From assembly GCF_009377235.1 (NCBI RefSeq), contig NZ_VMNX01000055.1, forward strand, positions 1 to 44,684: 44,684 nt of DNA, in the 5' to 3' direction. How positions within the stretch are numbered: position 1 is the stretch's first letter; the number at the start of each line of letters is the position of its first letter. The notes beneath the pieces are model-generated. The model was not told the DNA's origin and searched no databases. It saw nothing but the letters and a program-made list of their open reading frames with translations. The position numbers and the translations under genes were made by a program. The DNA is from Streptomyces acidicola. Lineage in GTDB: Bacteria; Actinomycetota; Actinomycetes; Streptomycetales; Streptomycetaceae. Below are positions 24,968 to 33,711 of this stretch, in pieces.

Positions 24968-27900
24968 TCAGGTGGTCCCTGGCCTGGCGGGTGCCAGGAC
25001 CACCAGCGCCGTGCCCGCCTCCACCTGGGCGCCCGGTCCGGTGAGGATCTCGTGGACCACGCCGTCGATCGGGGAGTGGACCCTGGACTCCATCTTCATG
25101 GCCTCCAGGGCCAGCAGGGGCTGGCCCGTGGTCACCGTGTCGCCCTTGTGCACGTTCAACTGCCAGACGGACGCGGCGAACTGGGCCTCCACCAGGCGAC
25201 CGCCCTCCGGGACGGTCACCGTGGCCGGGAGAGCCGCAGGTGTGCCGACTGCCTCCGCGCGGGCGAACTCGCCGGCCGCCTCCCAGGCGTCCCGTTCCGC
25301 CGCGAACGCGGCGCCCTGCCGCGCGCGGAACTCGGCCATGGAATCGGCGTGTTCGGCGAGGAACGCCTCGTACTCGGTGAGCGAGAAGGTGCCCTCCTCG
25401 ATACGGGGCACGAAGCGACCCGAGACGATGTCCGCGCGGAGATCGAGGAGTTCGTCGGCGTCGACCGGATACCACTTGATGCGGTCGAAGAAGCGGAGCA
25501 GCCACGGTGAACCGGCCTCGAAGGCGCCGCGCTGCTGCCAGCCGGACCAGACCTGGGTCGTACGGCCGACGAACTGGTAGCCGCCCGGCCCTTCCATGCC
25601 GTAGACGCACAGGTACGCACCGCCGATGCCGACCGAGTTCTCGGCGGTCCACGTTCGTGCCGGGTTGTACTTGGTCGTCACGAGGCGGTGGCGCGGGTCG
25701 AGGGGTGTGGCCACCGGGGCGCCGAGGTAGACGTCGCCCAGGCCGAGTACGAGGTACTCCGCCTCGAAGACCGTGCGGTACACGTCCGCCACCGACGCAA
25801 GGCCGTTGACGCGGCGGATGAACTCGATGTTCCACGGGCACCAGGGTGCGTCGTCGCGTACACCCGCCATGTAGCGGGCGATCGCCTCGCGGGTGGCCGG
25901 GTCGTCCCAGGAGAGAGGGAGGTGCACCGTGCGGGACGGGACCACGAGTTCGTCGGCCGGGGGCAGGGACGCGGTGATCTCCCGTACCGTCGCGAGGAGT
26001 TCGGACTGGGGGAGGACCGAGGGGTTCGTCTGGATCTGGAGCGAGCGGATGCCCGGGGTCAGGTCCGTGACGCCGTCGAGCGCGGCCTCGGCCACCGCCT
26101 CCATCAGTGCGTGGACCCTCATCCGCAGCGCCAGGTCCAGTTGCATCGGCCCGAACTCGACGAGCAGGTTGTCGTCGCCGCTGCGGCGGTAGGTGATGTC
26201 GCCGTCCCGGGCCAGTACGCCGCCGTCGACGATCGGGGGCCGGGGCGAGCCGTCCTCGGTCACCGGGACGAAGCGCACCGTGTCGCCCGGCCGGAGCTGG
26301 CCCAGCTTCCAGCGTTCCGTCGTCGCCACCGTCGCCGGGCAGACGAAGCCGCCGAGCGAGGGGCCGTCGGGTCCCAGCAGCACCGGCATGTCGCCGGTGT
26401 AGTCGACGGCACCCACCGAGTAGGGCGTGTCGTGGATGTTGGAGGGGTGCAGGCCGGCCTCGCCGCCGTCCGTACGGGCCCAGCGGGGCTTGGGGCCGAC
26501 GAGGCGGACTCCCGTGCGCGCCGAGTTGAAGTGCACCTTCCAGTCGGCCGCGTAGAAGTCGTGGATGTCCTCCTCGGTGAAGAACTCCGGTGCGGCATGG
26601 GGGCCTTCGAGGACGCCCAGCTGCCAGGAGGAGCCGAACTCCGGGCGCTCCCCGGGAGGCACCGGCGTGCCCTCGGTGACGGCACCTCCGTGCAGCACGT
26701 CCCCCGGGCGCAGCGCCCGCCCGCCGTGCCCGCCGAAACGGCCCAGCGTGAACGTGGCCGCGCTGCCGAGGAACGACGGTACGTCCAGGCCGCCGCCCGC
26801 GAACAGCACGTATGTCCGCAGACCGTGCTCGGTCGGCGCACCCACCTCCAGTACGGCGCCGGCGGGTACCGTGATCGGCTCCCATGGGGTGACTGGTGAA
26901 TCGTTCACGGTCACCTGCGCGGGCGCTCCCGTCACGCACACCCTGGTGGGGTGTGTGAACCTCAACGACGGTCCTTGCAGGGTGCATTCGAGTCCGGGTG
27001 CGCCCTCGGGGTTGCCGAGCGACCGGTTGCCGAGGCGGAAGGACAGCGCGTCCATCGGGCCGCACGGGGGCACGCCCACCTGCCAGTGGCCGGTGCGGCC
27101 GGGCCAGTCCTGCACGGTGGTCAGCGTGCCGCCGGAGACCACCTCGATACGCGGGGTCGGATCGGTGACCGAGGAGAGGGTCGCCGTCGAGTGGGCGGCG
27201 GCGGCGAAGGCGGGGTCCGCGAGCGCCGCCCGCACCAGCCCCAGGTTCGTCTCGATGCCGTCGACGCGTGTCCGTGCCAGCGCCTCGTCCAGTCTCCGCA
27301 GGGCATGGGCGCGGTCGTGCCCGTGCGCGACGACTTTCGCGAGCATCGGGTCGTACGACGTCGTCACCTCGGTGCCGGTCTCCACCCAGTTGTCCACGCG
27401 CACGCCCGGCGGGAACTCGACGCGTGTCAGCAGGCCCGCGCTGGGCCGGTGGTCGCGAGCGGGGTCCTCGGCGTACAGGCGGGCCTCGACGGCGTGGCCG
27501 CGGGGTGCGCCCGGAGCCCGCACGACGGCGCGGTCGCCCTGCGCGAGGCGCAGCATCCAGGCCACGAGGTCGACGTCGTAGATCTCCTCGGTGACCGGGT
27601 GCTCCACCTGGAGCCGGGTGTTGACCTCCAGGAAGTACGCCTCCTCGCGCGCCGCGTCGTACACGAACTCCACGGTTCCGGCGGAGCGGTAGGCGACGCT
27701 CGCGCACAGGTCGCGGGCGCAGGCGGCGAGGTGCTCGCGCACGTGGTCGGGGAGGCCGGGGGCCGGTGCCTCCTCCAGGACCTTCTGGTTGCGGCGCTGG
27801 AGGGAGCAGTCGCGGTCGCCGAAGGAGACGACCAAGCCCTCGCCGTCGCCGAAGACCTGCACCTCCACATGGCGGGCGTGCTCGACAAGGCGTTCCAGGA

Positions 27901-28501
27901 AGAGACCCGACGCCGACGCCGCGGAGAAGGAGGCGGCGGCCACGCGCCGCACCCGCTCCCAGGCCTCGGTCAGTTCGTCGGCGGAGCGACATGCCGACAT
28001 ACCGATACCGCCTCCGCCGCCGGTGGCCTTGAGCATCACCGGGTAGCCGATGCGGTCGGCGGCGGACAGGGCCTCGTCGAGGTCCGCCAGCAGGTCCGTG
28101 CCCGGCGCGAGCGGCACCCCGGCCGCCTCGGCCGCCGCCCGGGCCGTGTGTTTGGCGCCGAACAGTTCCAGTTGCTCCGGTGTCGGGCCCACGAACACGA
28201 TGCCGGCGTCCTCGCAGCGCCGCGCGAAGGCCGCGTCCTCGGAGAGGAAGCCGTACCCCGGGTGGATCGCGCCCGCGCCGGTGTCCTTGGCGGCCTTCAG
28301 GACGAGGTCGACATCGAGGTACGACTCCTTCGCCGGCGCGGGGCCGAGCCGTACGGCCTGGTCGGCGAGGCGCACATGGGGCGCGGAACGGTCGGCGTCG
28401 GAGTACACGGCGACCGTGCGCAGGCCCAGCTCGCGTGCCGTGCGGATGATCCGTACCGCGATCTCGCCCCGGTTCGCGACGAGTAGCGTGTCGAAGCTCA
28501 T
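24968..28501 (-). CDS. uca: Biotin-dependent urea/guanidine carboxylase
   Basis: 1177-residue multidomain enzyme. In order: biotin carboxylase (1-450; ATP-grasp loop KATGGGGGIGMS, EVNTRLQVEH), the KipA/KipI-like carboxyltransferase domains (about 455-1060; VVSGGTLTTVQDWPGR, NIHDTPYSVGAVDYTGD, ALFAGGGLD-like strands), and a biotinyl domain with K1136 in LEAMKMES. It carboxylates urea to allophanate or guanidine to carboxyguanidine. The two DUF1989 genes upstream favour guanidine, because that pair is known to deiminate carboxyguanidine. Its ATG overlaps the stop of the upstream gene by 4 nt. Substrate choice needs alignment of the carboxyltransferase site. Confidence 0.92.
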   Translation of the reverse strand: MSFDTLLVANRGEIAVRIIRTARELGLRTVAVYSDADRSAPHVRLADQAVRLGPAPAKESYLDVDLVLKAAKDTGAGAIHPGYGFLSEDAAFARRCEDAGIVFVGPTPEQLELFGAKHTARAAAEAAGVPLAPGTDLLADLDEALSAADRIGYPVMLKATGGGGGIGMSACRSADELTEAWERVRRVAAASFSAASASGLFLERLVEHARHVEVQVFGDGEGLVVSFGDRDCSLQRRNQKVLEEAPAPGLPDHVREHLAACARDLCASVAYRSAGTVEFVYDAAREEAYFLEVNTRLQVEHPVTEEIYDVDLVAWMLRLAQGDRAVVRAPGAPRGHAVEARLYAEDPARDHRPSAGLLTRVEFPPGVRVDNWVETGTEVTTSYDPMLAKVVAHGHDRAHALRRLDEALARTRVDGIETNLGLVRAALADPAFAAAAHSTATLSSVTDPTPRIEVVSGGTLTTVQDWPGRTGHWQVGVPPCGPMDALSFRLGNRSLGNPEGAPGLECTLQGPSLRFTHPTRVCVTGAPAQVTVNDSPVTPWEPITVPAGAVLEVGAPTEHGLRTYVLFAGGGLDVPSFLGSAATFTLGRFGGHGGRALRPGDVLHGGAVTEGTPVPPGERPEFGSSWQLGVLEGPHAAPEFFTEEDIHDFYAADWKVHFNSARTGVRLVGPKPRWARTDGGEAGLHPSNIHDTPYSVGAVDYTGDMPVLLGPDGPSLGGFVCPATVATTERWKLGQLRPGDTVRFVPVTEDGSPRPPIVDGGVLARDGDITYRRSGDDNLLVEFGPMQLDLALRMRVHALMEAVAEAALDGVTDLTPGIRSLQIQTNPSVLPQSELLATVREITASLPPADELVVPSRTVHLPLSWDDPATREAIARYMAGVRDDAPWCPWNIEFIRRVNGLASVADVYRTVFEAEYLVLGLGDVYLGAPVATPLDPRHRLVTTKYNPARTWTAENSVGIGGAYLCVYGMEGPGGYQFVGRTTQVWSGWQQRGAFEAGSPWLLRFFDRIKWYPVDADELLDLRADIVSGRFVPRIEEGTFSLTEYEAFLAEHADSMAEFRARQGAAFAAERDAWEAAGEFARAEAVGTPAALPATVTVPEGGRLVEAQFAASVWQLNVHKGDTVTTGQPLLALEAMKMESRVHSPIDGVVHEILTGPGAQVEAGTALVVLAPARPGTT

Positions 28502-29103
28502 GATGCCGTCCCCGCCCGGGTGATGGTCATCTCCACCGCCGTCGGCTCGAAGCCGTTGCAGGGGTTGTTGATCTGGGGGCAGTTGGAGACCAGGACGAGC
28601 ACGTCGCGCTCGGCGCGCAGGGTCAGGGCGAGGCCGGGGGCGGAGATGCCGTCGACGATGCCGAGGGTGCCGTCCTTCTCGACGGGCACGTTCATGTACC
28701 AGTTGATGTTCGAGACGAGATCGCGCTTGCCCAGGCCGTGCCCCGCACCCTCCGCGAGGAAGTTGTCGACACAGGCGTGCTGGGACCAGGTGTGGTGGCC
28801 GTACCGGAGGGTGTTCGACTCCTTGGAGCAGGCGCCGCCGACCGTGTCGTGCCGGCCGACGTCGTCGGCGACCACGGTCATCAGCGGGGTGTGCTCGTTG
28901 GACAGCAGCACACTGCCCGTCGTCAGGAAGATCGTGCCCTGCGCGTGGATCGTGTCGGGGGCGCTGTAGCGGACGGACGTGTCGTGGGCGTCGTACACGA
29001 GGAAGTCGACTGCCTGGTTGCCGTGCAGGTCGGTGATGGTGAGGGTTTCGCCGGTGCGGATCACGGACGACCAGGCGGCCCTGGCCGGAACGACGGTCTT
29101 CAT
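28498..29103 (-). CDS. DUF1989 protein, urea-amidolyase-associated protein 2
   Basis: 201-residue protein, one of two paralogous DUF1989 subunits. Conserved features include TDLHGNQAVDFLVYDA, GRHDTVGGACSKESN, YGHHTWSQHACVDNF and NCPQINNPCNGFEPT, with His and Cys residues suited to bind a metal. The family pair is reported to be a carboxyguanidine deiminase that gives allophanate. It overlaps by 4 nt with both neighbours (ATGA junctions), so it is tightly coupled to the first DUF1989 gene and to the carboxylase. Confidence 0.9.
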   Translation of the reverse strand: MKTVVPARAAWSSVIRTGETLTITDLHGNQAVDFLVYDAHDTSVRYSAPDTIHAQGTIFLTTGSVLLSNEHTPLMTVVADDVGRHDTVGGACSKESNTLRYGHHTWSQHACVDNFLAEGAGHGLGKRDLVSNINWYMNVPVEKDGTLGIVDGISAPGLALTLRAERDVLVLVSNCPQINNPCNGFEPTAVEMTITRAGTAS

Positions 29104-29924
29104 GCGAGCCCCCTCGCGGTGAGGAATTCGGCGGTGTTGAGGAAGGCGCGGAGGCCCTCGGGGGTGGCGTCCCACAGTGGGTCGCCCGGCCGGGTGGGGG
29201 CCGAGCGCCAGGCGAGCACCTCCAGAGGGGTGCTCACGTAGTCCGGGCGCGGGTCGGCGGGGTGGGGCGCGTTCGCGATCAGGACGGTCACGTCCTGCTC
29301 GGTGCGCAGCGTCACTCCGGCGCCGGGCCCGGCGGAACCGGTGAAGTCGAGGGTGCCGTCGTCGCGGACCTCCACGCCCTGGAAGAACGAGAGCGAGGGC
29401 GGCAGATCGCGGGGGGCGAGCCCGTTCTTGGCGGCGGCCAGCTTGAACAGCTCGCGACCGGCGGGGGAGGGGGACTGCGGTGTGCCGTCCCCGTACCGCT
29501 CGGTGTTCCGTACGAGGGTGGAGGTGCCGCACAGCGCGTCGTGCCGTCCGGAGGTGTCGACGGTCACGGAGGCGAGGACGCGGCCCTGGTCGGACAGGAG
29601 CAGCCGCCCCTCGCCGAGGTAGGCGTTCCACTGCACCTTGACGGTGTCGGCCACGTTCAGCCGCTCCCAGGGGCGGTCGGCGGCGTAGAGGAGCAGATGT
29701 GCGCAGGCGTCGCCGCGCAGGTCGGTCAGACGCAGCTCTGTACCGCGGGCCAGCACCTTGTGCGTGTAGTTGCCGCCCGCCACGGTCTCGGCCCACACCA
29801 GGTGCCCCGCCTCACAGGGCGGCGCCGGCCATTCACTCGCCGGCACAAGGGGCATCGCCTCGGCCCGTGTGCCCTCCTGCGCCCGGGCATGGGCCCGTGC
29901 TCCATACGTGGTCTCTGTCGCCAT
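29100..29924 (-). CDS. DUF1989 protein, urea-amidolyase-associated protein 1
   Basis: 274-residue first gene of the operon. A variable N-terminus (1-45) is followed by the DUF1989 core: LTDLRGDACAHLLLYAADRP, VTVDTSGRHDALCGTSTLV and SLSFFQGVEVRDDGTLDF. It lacks some of the Cys/His residues of the second subunit, as expected for a heteromer with unequal subunits. The ATG at 29924 has GGAGGTGG upstream. The promoter just before it overlaps a palindrome shared with the APC permease. Confidence 0.9.
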   Translation of the reverse strand: MATETTYGARAHARAQEGTRAEAMPLVPASEWPAPPCEAGHLVWAETVAGGNYTHKVLARGTELRLTDLRGDACAHLLLYAADRPWERLNVADTVKVQWNAYLGEGRLLLSDQGRVLASVTVDTSGRHDALCGTSTLVRNTERYGDGTPQSPSPAGRELFKLAAAKNGLAPRDLPPSLSFFQGVEVRDDGTLDFTGSAGPGAGVTLRTEQDVTVLIANAPHPADPRPDYVSTPLEVLAWRSAPTRPGDPLWDATPEGLRAFLNTAEFLTARGLA

Positions 29925-29950
29925 CGCGCCACCTCCGGCTGCTCCGGTGA

Positions 29951-29976
29951 TTTCTGTCGCCCGACAGAAATTAGGG
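29951..29976 (-). promoter_or_regulatory. Operon promoter with overlapping 20-bp palindrome
   Basis: The perfect palindrome TTTCTGTC-GCCC-GACAGAAA spans 29951-29970. On the minus strand the -10 box TAATTT (29973-29968) runs into it, placing the start near 29961, at its centre. The 14 bases GACAGAAATTAGGG (29963-29976) are identical at 40706-40719 before the APC permease. The leader is only about 37 nt. Confidence 0.75.
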
Positions 29977-30284
29977 GCGGGTCGGGTCGGGGCCGTGTCC
30001 CGGGCGTTGCTGCGCGGTTACCTGAAGCTCACGGTCGGTTTCGGGCGCGGAAGGGGGCTGCGGAGGGGGCGGGCCTGCCGCTGGATGGCGCGCGGTGGAG
30101 GCGGAGCTTCGTGATGCCGGGTGCGCCCGTGCTGTTCAGGGGCGCGGGGCTGGGTTGAACATGCGGCTTCCGCCGCGTGGGCGTGACCAGCCACAACCAA
30201 CCCGCAGTCGATCACCGGCAGCACGCCGGCAGACGAGACCGCCCCACCTGAACCCCCGGAGGGAAGCGTGCGAGGATCGAACGC
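29977..30284. other. Divergent intergenic region upstream of tetR
   Basis: Together with the palindrome this forms a 360-bp gap. It contains REP-like copy B (30138-30177) followed by GTGACCAGCCACAAC-like sequence common in Streptomyces spacers, and GAGGAT (30272-30277) 7 nt before the tetR ATG. No gene or riboswitch was recognised. Confidence 0.5.
30138..30177 (+). repeat. REP-like element, copy B
   Basis: AGGGGCGCGGGGCTG (30138-30152) is identical to the core of copy A, followed by a variable part and TGCGGCTTCCGCCGCG. It is oriented opposite to copy A, so the pair brackets the four-gene operon. Confidence 0.7.
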
Positions 30285-30911
30285 ATGGGAAGCAGTGGTG
30301 GGCGCCGCGTCGGGAGGCCGCGGGCCGAACAGCGGCCGGATCGTGGGATGTCGCCACGTGACGAACTGCTGGCGGCGGCCGCGGAGTTGTTCACGACGCG
30401 CGGGTACGCGGCCACGACCACCCGGGCAGTCGCCGAGCGGGCCGGCATGCGGCAGGCGTCCATGTACCACTACGTCTCCGGCAAGGAGGAACTGCTCGCC
30501 GAGCTCCTGGAGTCCACGGTCACGCCCTCGCTGACCCTGGCCCGAGAGCTGCTCTCCCGGGACGCGGCCCCGGCCGAGGAGCGGCTGTGGGAGCTGTGCC
30601 GTACCGACGTGGAGCTCCTCTGTGGCGGTCCCCACAACCTCGGCGGGCTCTACCTGTTGCCCGAGGTGCGTGCGGAACGCTTCGCCGGCTTCCATGCCGT
30701 GCGTGCCGAACTCAAAGATGCCTACCGGCAGTTGATCGCCGCAACCCGTACGGGTGGAGGGCTCGCCAAGAGTGAGCTGGACCTCCGGGCGGACCTGGTG
30801 TTCGGGCTGATCGAAGGTGTCATCCTCGTCCACCGCTCGGACCCGGACCGTCGCGTCGCGGTGTTCGCCGAGGCCACGGCGGACGCGGCCCTGCGGATCG
30901 TCGGGGTCTGA
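30285..30911 (+). CDS. TetR-family transcriptional regulator
   Basis: 208-residue regulator divergent from the guanidine/urea operon. The HTH is at residues about 24-70 (RDELLAAAAELFTTRGYAAT, then VAERAGMRQASMYHYVSGKEELL). The rest is the variable ligand-binding domain with several Trp/Leu-rich helices (ERLWELCRTDVELLCGG). The N-terminal 22 residues are basic and may contact DNA. The ATG follows GAGGAT by 7 nt, suggesting a leaderless mRNA. It is the best candidate to bind the palindrome at 29951-29970 and its copy at 40694-40713, but no copy lies at its own promoter. Confidence 0.88.
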   Translation: MGSSGGRRVGRPRAEQRPDRGMSPRDELLAAAAELFTTRGYAATTTRAVAERAGMRQASMYHYVSGKEELLAELLESTVTPSLTLARELLSRDAAPAEERLWELCRTDVELLCGGPHNLGGLYLLPEVRAERFAGFHAVRAELKDAYRQLIAATRTGGGLAKSELDLRADLVFGLIEGVILVHRSDPDRRVAVFAEATADAALRIVGV

Positions 30912-31265
30912 AGCCGGGGCGCTGCGAGCGCCGGGCCGTTGTGCGGAGTGCGGACTCCACCGCTGTCGTCGGCCTGCCAACAGGCCGATCCGCTGTCGGC
31001 CGCCTGCTCGCCCATGATTACCTGACGTGTTCGATTAATGGCTGAGCGTATAAATGGGGTCGAGGGTACTCCTGCATCCGTCCCCGTTTCAGGTGCTTGC
31101 TGAATATGACACAGCGATGATCCGGTCGGACTAAGCTCGCCCGCGGCGCACCGAGTTGAGGTGTAATCGTGCGCTTGTTCCCAAAGATGTCGAAGATCCA
31201 GTTTGAGTTCCCCCACACCACAGCAACACCCCCGACTCCCAGCCGATTCGTCTCAGAGGGCAACC
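30912..31265. other. Intergenic region between tetR and the conservon
   Basis: It begins with two hairpins (30918-30932 and 30969-30988), then an AT-rich patch with TATAAA at 31049-31054 and several TTGA-like sequences (31156-31161) that may contain the rarA promoter. The exact boxes could not be fixed. No gene was seen. Confidence 0.45.
30969..30988. terminator. Terminator after tetR
   Basis: TCGGCCTG (30969-30976) and CAGGCCGA (30981-30988) are perfectly complementary around CCAA. No T-run follows. Confidence 0.55.
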
Positions 31266-32882
31266 ATGGTGAGTGTCCAATCGCCTCCCAGTGGCCGTGA
31301 ACTTCCCTACACACGCGTGCTGTTGCCGCCCGCCATACTGTTGGCCGCGGCAACCGGGACTGCCGCTGCCCTGGTGACGGGGCCGGCCCGGATCGCCGTC
31401 GGCGTGTGCGGAGCCATCACGACCGTCCTGGTCGTCGCGGTCGCGTCCCAGGTCGTGCGCCGCGGCCGGCAGCTTCTGGCCCTGCGCGCCGACTTCGCAC
31501 AGCGGACCTCCTACCTGGAAGACCGCGTGGCATCCCACGACCAGGAGTACCTGCGCCTCGGCAGGGAGATCATGCCCGCGATGCTGGAGCGGCTGCAGGG
31601 CGGTGATTCCCCCTCCGAGGTGGTTCGCCTGGGCATCGCGGAGAACCCGGTCTACAACTACCTGCCCGAGTCGCAGCGTTCGCTGATCCGCATGCTCCTC
31701 GACGTCATCGACCGCGTGGACGCCCGGCGCGACTCCTCGCAGCGCTCCTTCGTCAACATCGCACGACGCGTACAGGCGATCGTGCACCAGCAGAACGTCG
31801 AACTCCGCGAGATGGAGGAGGACCACGGGCGCAACCCCGACGTCTTCGACGACCTGCTGCGCATCGACCACGCCACCTCGCTGATCGGCCGCCTCGCCGA
31901 CTCCATCGCCATCCTCGGCGGTGGCGGCCCCGGCCGCCAGTGGCCCGAGCCCGTGCCGCTGTACAGCGTGCTGCGCGGCGCCATGTCCCGCATTCTGGAG
32001 TACCGCCGCATCGAGCTGCACTCCATCGCCAAGGTCAACGTCGCCGGCATTTCCGTCGAACCGCTCATCCACGCCGCGGCCGAACTCCTCGACAACGCCA
32101 CCCGCTACTCACCGCCCCAGACCAAGGTGCACGTGACCGCCGTCGAGGTGCAGACCGGCATCGCCATCGAGATCGAGGACGCCGGCGTCAGCCTCAGCGA
32201 GGAGTCCCGCGCCAAGGCCGAGAACATGCTCATCAAGGCCCAGCAGGGCGCGGACTTCCAGGAACTGGGCGACACCCCGCGCCTCGGCCTGGCCGTCGTC
32301 GGCCGCCTCTCGACGATGTTCAACATGCAGGTCTCACTGCGGCAGTCCGCGTACGGCGGCGTCCGTGCCGTCCTCGTCGTACCACGCAACATGCTCACCG
32401 ACGAGCCCGCCACCAGCTTCGCCCACGGCATCGGCGCCGCCGCCCTGCCCACCCTGAACAACGACGGCGTCAAGGGCCCCGACCGCGCGCAGAAGAAGCG
32501 CCGTCCGACCACCGGCCCGCGCGTCCCGTCCTCGGCAGAGGCACTGTCCCTCATCGACGACGACGTCCCCGTCGTCACCGAGTGGACCGCCAACGGCCTG
32601 CCGCAGCGCCGCAGCCGGGTGACGACCCCGCTCAGCCAGCGGATGGCCGAGGCCGCTGCCGCGGAGGCCGCCGCCGAGGAGGCGAGGGCCGCCACACCCG
32701 TGTGGGAGCCGGAGCCGGAGAAGATCGAACCGCCCGGGGCGTGGATCGAGGAGTTCTGGGCCGGCCTCAAGGGCGACCCGGACCCGAACGCCTTCACCAG
32801 GAACCCGGACGACCCGACGACGTTCACCGCTGACAACGAGCCGGCCCCCGTGGAGGCCGGCGACGAGGGGGACCTCAAGTGA
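31266..32882 (+). CDS. rarA: Conservon sensor histidine kinase-like protein (CvnA)
   Basis: 538-residue membrane protein, first gene of a Streptomyces conservon. Two membrane helices (about 18-38 and 43-64) are followed by a cytoplasmic helical region, a DHp-like segment with H202 (RIDHATSLIGRLADS), and an HATPase domain with N277 (AELLDNATRYSPP) and the EDAGVSLS ATP-lid motif. The C-terminal 140 residues are disordered and acidic. Gene order after helY matches the rar (cvn9) locus of Streptomyces. The ATG at 31266 has AGAGGG upstream. It overlaps rarB by 4 nt. Confidence 0.9.
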   Translation: MVSVQSPPSGRELPYTRVLLPPAILLAAATGTAAALVTGPARIAVGVCGAITTVLVVAVASQVVRRGRQLLALRADFAQRTSYLEDRVASHDQEYLRLGREIMPAMLERLQGGDSPSEVVRLGIAENPVYNYLPESQRSLIRMLLDVIDRVDARRDSSQRSFVNIARRVQAIVHQQNVELREMEEDHGRNPDVFDDLLRIDHATSLIGRLADSIAILGGGGPGRQWPEPVPLYSVLRGAMSRILEYRRIELHSIAKVNVAGISVEPLIHAAAELLDNATRYSPPQTKVHVTAVEVQTGIAIEIEDAGVSLSEESRAKAENMLIKAQQGADFQELGDTPRLGLAVVGRLSTMFNMQVSLRQSAYGGVRAVLVVPRNMLTDEPATSFAHGIGAAALPTLNNDGVKGPDRAQKKRRPTTGPRVPSSAEALSLIDDDVPVVTEWTANGLPQRRSRVTTPLSQRMAEAAAAEAAAEEARAATPVWEPEPEKIEPPGAWIEEFWAGLKGDPDPNAFTRNPDDPTTFTADNEPAPVEAGDEGDLK

Positions 32883-33283
32883 CCAAGCGAGCCAACTTCG
32901 ACTGGCTGCTCAAGGACCTCGCCGACGGAGTGCCGGGCGTCCAGCAGGTCGTGGTGCTCTCCGCCGACGGGCTGCGCATCGCCCGGTACGGCGGCGACCC
33001 GGACGCCGCCGACCGGGTCGCCGCGGCCTGCGCGGGCCTGCAGAGCCTGGCCGGTGCCGTAGCCGCCGAGATCGCCACCGGCGACAGCCGTATGCGTGTG
33101 GTCATCATCGAGATCCAGGGCGGCTACTTCTACATGATGGAGGCGGGCCCCAACGCCTACCTCGCGGTCCTCGCCAACGCGGTCGCGGAGCCCGGCATGA
33201 TGAGCAACCGTATGCGCGACCTCGTCGCCCGCATCGGCTCCCATCTGACGAGTCCGCCCCGGCGGAACGGGCAAACCGTATGA
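32879..33283 (+). CDS. rarB: Roadblock/LC7 protein (CvnB)
   Basis: 134-residue cytosolic protein of the Roadblock/LC7 fold (FDWLLKDLADGVPGVQQVVV, then LSADGLRIARYGG). Such proteins pair with small GTPases like MglB with MglA and may act as GTPase-activating partners for RarD. The GTG overlaps the rarA stop (GTGA), and its own end overlaps rarC (ATGA), so the operon is translationally coupled. Confidence 0.93.
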   Translation: MTKRANFDWLLKDLADGVPGVQQVVVLSADGLRIARYGGDPDAADRVAAACAGLQSLAGAVAAEIATGDSRMRVVIIEIQGGYFYMMEAGPNAYLAVLANAVAEPGMMSNRMRDLVARIGSHLTSPPRRNGQTV

Positions 33284-33711
33284 CGCCTCCACGGCGCCGG
33301 CGGCGCTATCCCAAGGAGAATCCCCCGCCTCCGCCCCAGCCGGCCGGCGAGGACGCCGAAGCCCAGGACGGCCCGCCGCCGAAGAACCCCGAGCGGCTGT
33401 ACATCATCACGGGCGCGGCGGTCGAGGACGGCGAGCGGGCCCCGATCGACCTCGTGACGTTAATCGTGGCGAGCGCCGAACTGCCGCCTTCCGCCACGCC
33501 GGAGCAGTCGGCGCTGCTCCGGATCTGCCAGGCACCCCTGTCCGTGGCCGAGATCTCGGCCTACCTCAACCTGCCGTTCAGCGTGGTGACCGTCCTGCTC
33601 ACCGAGCTGCTGGCGGCCGAACTGGTACAGGCGCGCGCACCGGTCGTCCGGCAGGCGCGGGCCGACCGTTCCCTCCTCGAAGCGGTGATGCATGGACTTC
33701 AAAAACTCTGA
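33280..33711 (+). CDS. rarC: DUF742 protein (CvnC) with a TTA codon
   Basis: 143-residue conservon protein. A basic, Pro-rich N-terminus (MTPPRRRRRYPKENPPPP) leads to a winged-helix DUF742 domain (about 65-143; LLRICQAPLSVAEISAYLNL). Leu61 is encoded by TTA (33460-33462), the codon that needs the bldA tRNA in Streptomyces, so its translation may depend on development. It overlaps rarB by 4 nt and rarD by 20 nt. Confidence 0.92.
   Translation: MTPPRRRRRYPKENPPPPPQPAGEDAEAQDGPPPKNPERLYIITGAAVEDGERAPIDLVTLIVASAELPPSATPEQSALLRICQAPLSVAEISAYLNLPFSVVTVLLTELLAAELVQARAPVVRQARADRSLLEAVMHGLQKL

Noticed and set aside
24861..27992. Long open frame upstream of the allophanate hydrolase start on the minus strand
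   Set aside because: It is a frame shadow of the carboxylase gene on the same strand (Arg/Gly/Pro-rich, no motifs). The ATG at 24860 with GGAG is the family start.
30017..30042. Second GlnR site upstream of the operon
   Set aside because: GTTAC and GTTTC elements are present but the spacing and intervening unit do not fit GTnAC-n6-GAAAC.
29925..30284. Guanidine-I (ykkC) riboswitch before the operon
   Set aside because: The predicted start leaves a leader of about 37 nt and no ykkC-like conserved segments were recognised. A covariance search was not possible here.
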